DNA from: CAYGZC01 sp964354225
GTDB taxonomy: Bacteria > Bacteroidota > Ignavibacteria > UBA10030 > SZUA-254
Direction of reading: 5' to 3'
Assembly: GCA_964354225.1 (NCBI GenBank)
Contig: CAYGZC010000090.1
Location: forward strand, 1 to 5,649
Length of the DNA: 5,649 bases
Under the pieces are notes generated by a model that did not search any database, was not told the origin of the DNA, and was given only the letters and a program-made list of their open reading frames with translations. Shown one piece after another: positions 5,509 through 5,649 of this stretch; position 1 is the stretch's first letter, and each line of letters starts with the position of its first letter. The position numbers and the translations under genes are program-made.

Positions 5509-5649
5509 TGACCTGCCCCCAATTTATGTACCAATTGGAATAATAGTTAATTCCTTGTTCAGATCCAATTGGTTCATCTGAACAGGTAGTATTGTTTCAG
5601 GTGCCGGTGGTCGGTAACCCAAAGCACTGTGAGGTCTTCGTTGATTGTA
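5509..5649 (-). mobile_element. 3' end of an IS3-like insertion sequence, continuing beyond the right edge
   Basis: The element contains the transposase C-terminus on the minus strand and ends 15 bp after its stop at TGACCTGCCCCC (5509-5520), which looks like an IS3-family terminal repeat: such ends begin TG and close CA, and are C-rich just inside. The other end, and hence the direct target repeats, lie outside the window, so family and exact boundary are not proven. Confidence 0.65.
5524..5649 (-). CDS. IS3/IS481-type transposase (DDE integrase core), C-terminal fragment
   Basis: The last 41 residues of a transposase whose 5' part lies beyond the right edge; stop TAA at 5526-5524. The fragment opens with YNQRRPHSALGYRPPAPE, the very characteristic end of rve-type transposases (YNxxRPHSxLGYxxP), just after the position where the final catalytic Glu of the DDE triad would stand. 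The following residues (ETILPVQMNQLDLNKELTI) are a variable tail. In the intact element it would cut and join the IS ends. The fragment is too short to separate IS3 orfB from IS481 transposases; the element end favours IS3. The frame was translated by hand from the minus strand. Confidence 0.85.
   Translation of the reverse strand, partial: YNQRRPHSALGYRPPAPETILPVQMNQLDLNKELTIIPIGT

Noticed and set aside
1..5649. CRISPR arrays, tRNA or rRNA genes
   Set aside because: No regularly spaced direct repeats, cloverleaf with CCA-type acceptor, or rRNA-like conserved blocks were seen on either strand.

Overview
The window (5,649 bp, moderately AT-rich, dense bacterial coding) most resembles a Bacteroidota/Chlorobiota-type (FCB group) chromosome. 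This rests on remembered protein flavour: two tandem carboxypeptidase Q-like M28 peptidases, and a PfkB kinase beginning MSLLVVGS...FDSIETPFG with GGSATY. No rRNA or long conserved marker is present, so the assignment is soft.

Layout. Left third, + strand: the 3' end of one M28 metallopeptidase (cut by the left edge), a 131-bp spacer with a small hairpin, then a complete secreted M28 metallopeptidase. These end at a 73-bp convergent spacer holding two hairpins, one a perfect 12-bp inverted repeat. Middle, - strand, read right to left: a Bor-family lipoprotein (4911-4483), a 100-bp structured element, a Hanks-type Ser/Thr kinase with an unusual N-lobe insert and a C-terminal zinc-ribbon-like module (4307-3135), and 45 bp further on a second small lipoprotein (3089-2601). 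Right end: a 307-bp AT-rich divergent spacer, a PfkB-family sugar/nucleoside kinase gene that breaks after about 35 codons at a 43-bp palindrome, about 135 bp of unassigned sequence, and the 3' end of an IS3-like insertion sequence (transposase C-terminus plus probable terminal repeat) leaving the window on the right.

How the parts fit. The M28 pair probably does peptide scavenging outside the cytoplasm. The block bor / structured element / kinase / lipoprotein is co-oriented and lies between ordinary metabolic genes and a broken gene plus IS, so it looks like an accessory insert. A cytoplasmic kinase with an adjacent lipoprotein suggests a signalling or protective cassette. Lambda-type phages carry Bor, and phage 933W carries both a bor gene and an exclusion kinase (Stk), so phage-moron or integron-cassette-like origin is the most interesting reading. 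It remains an inference.
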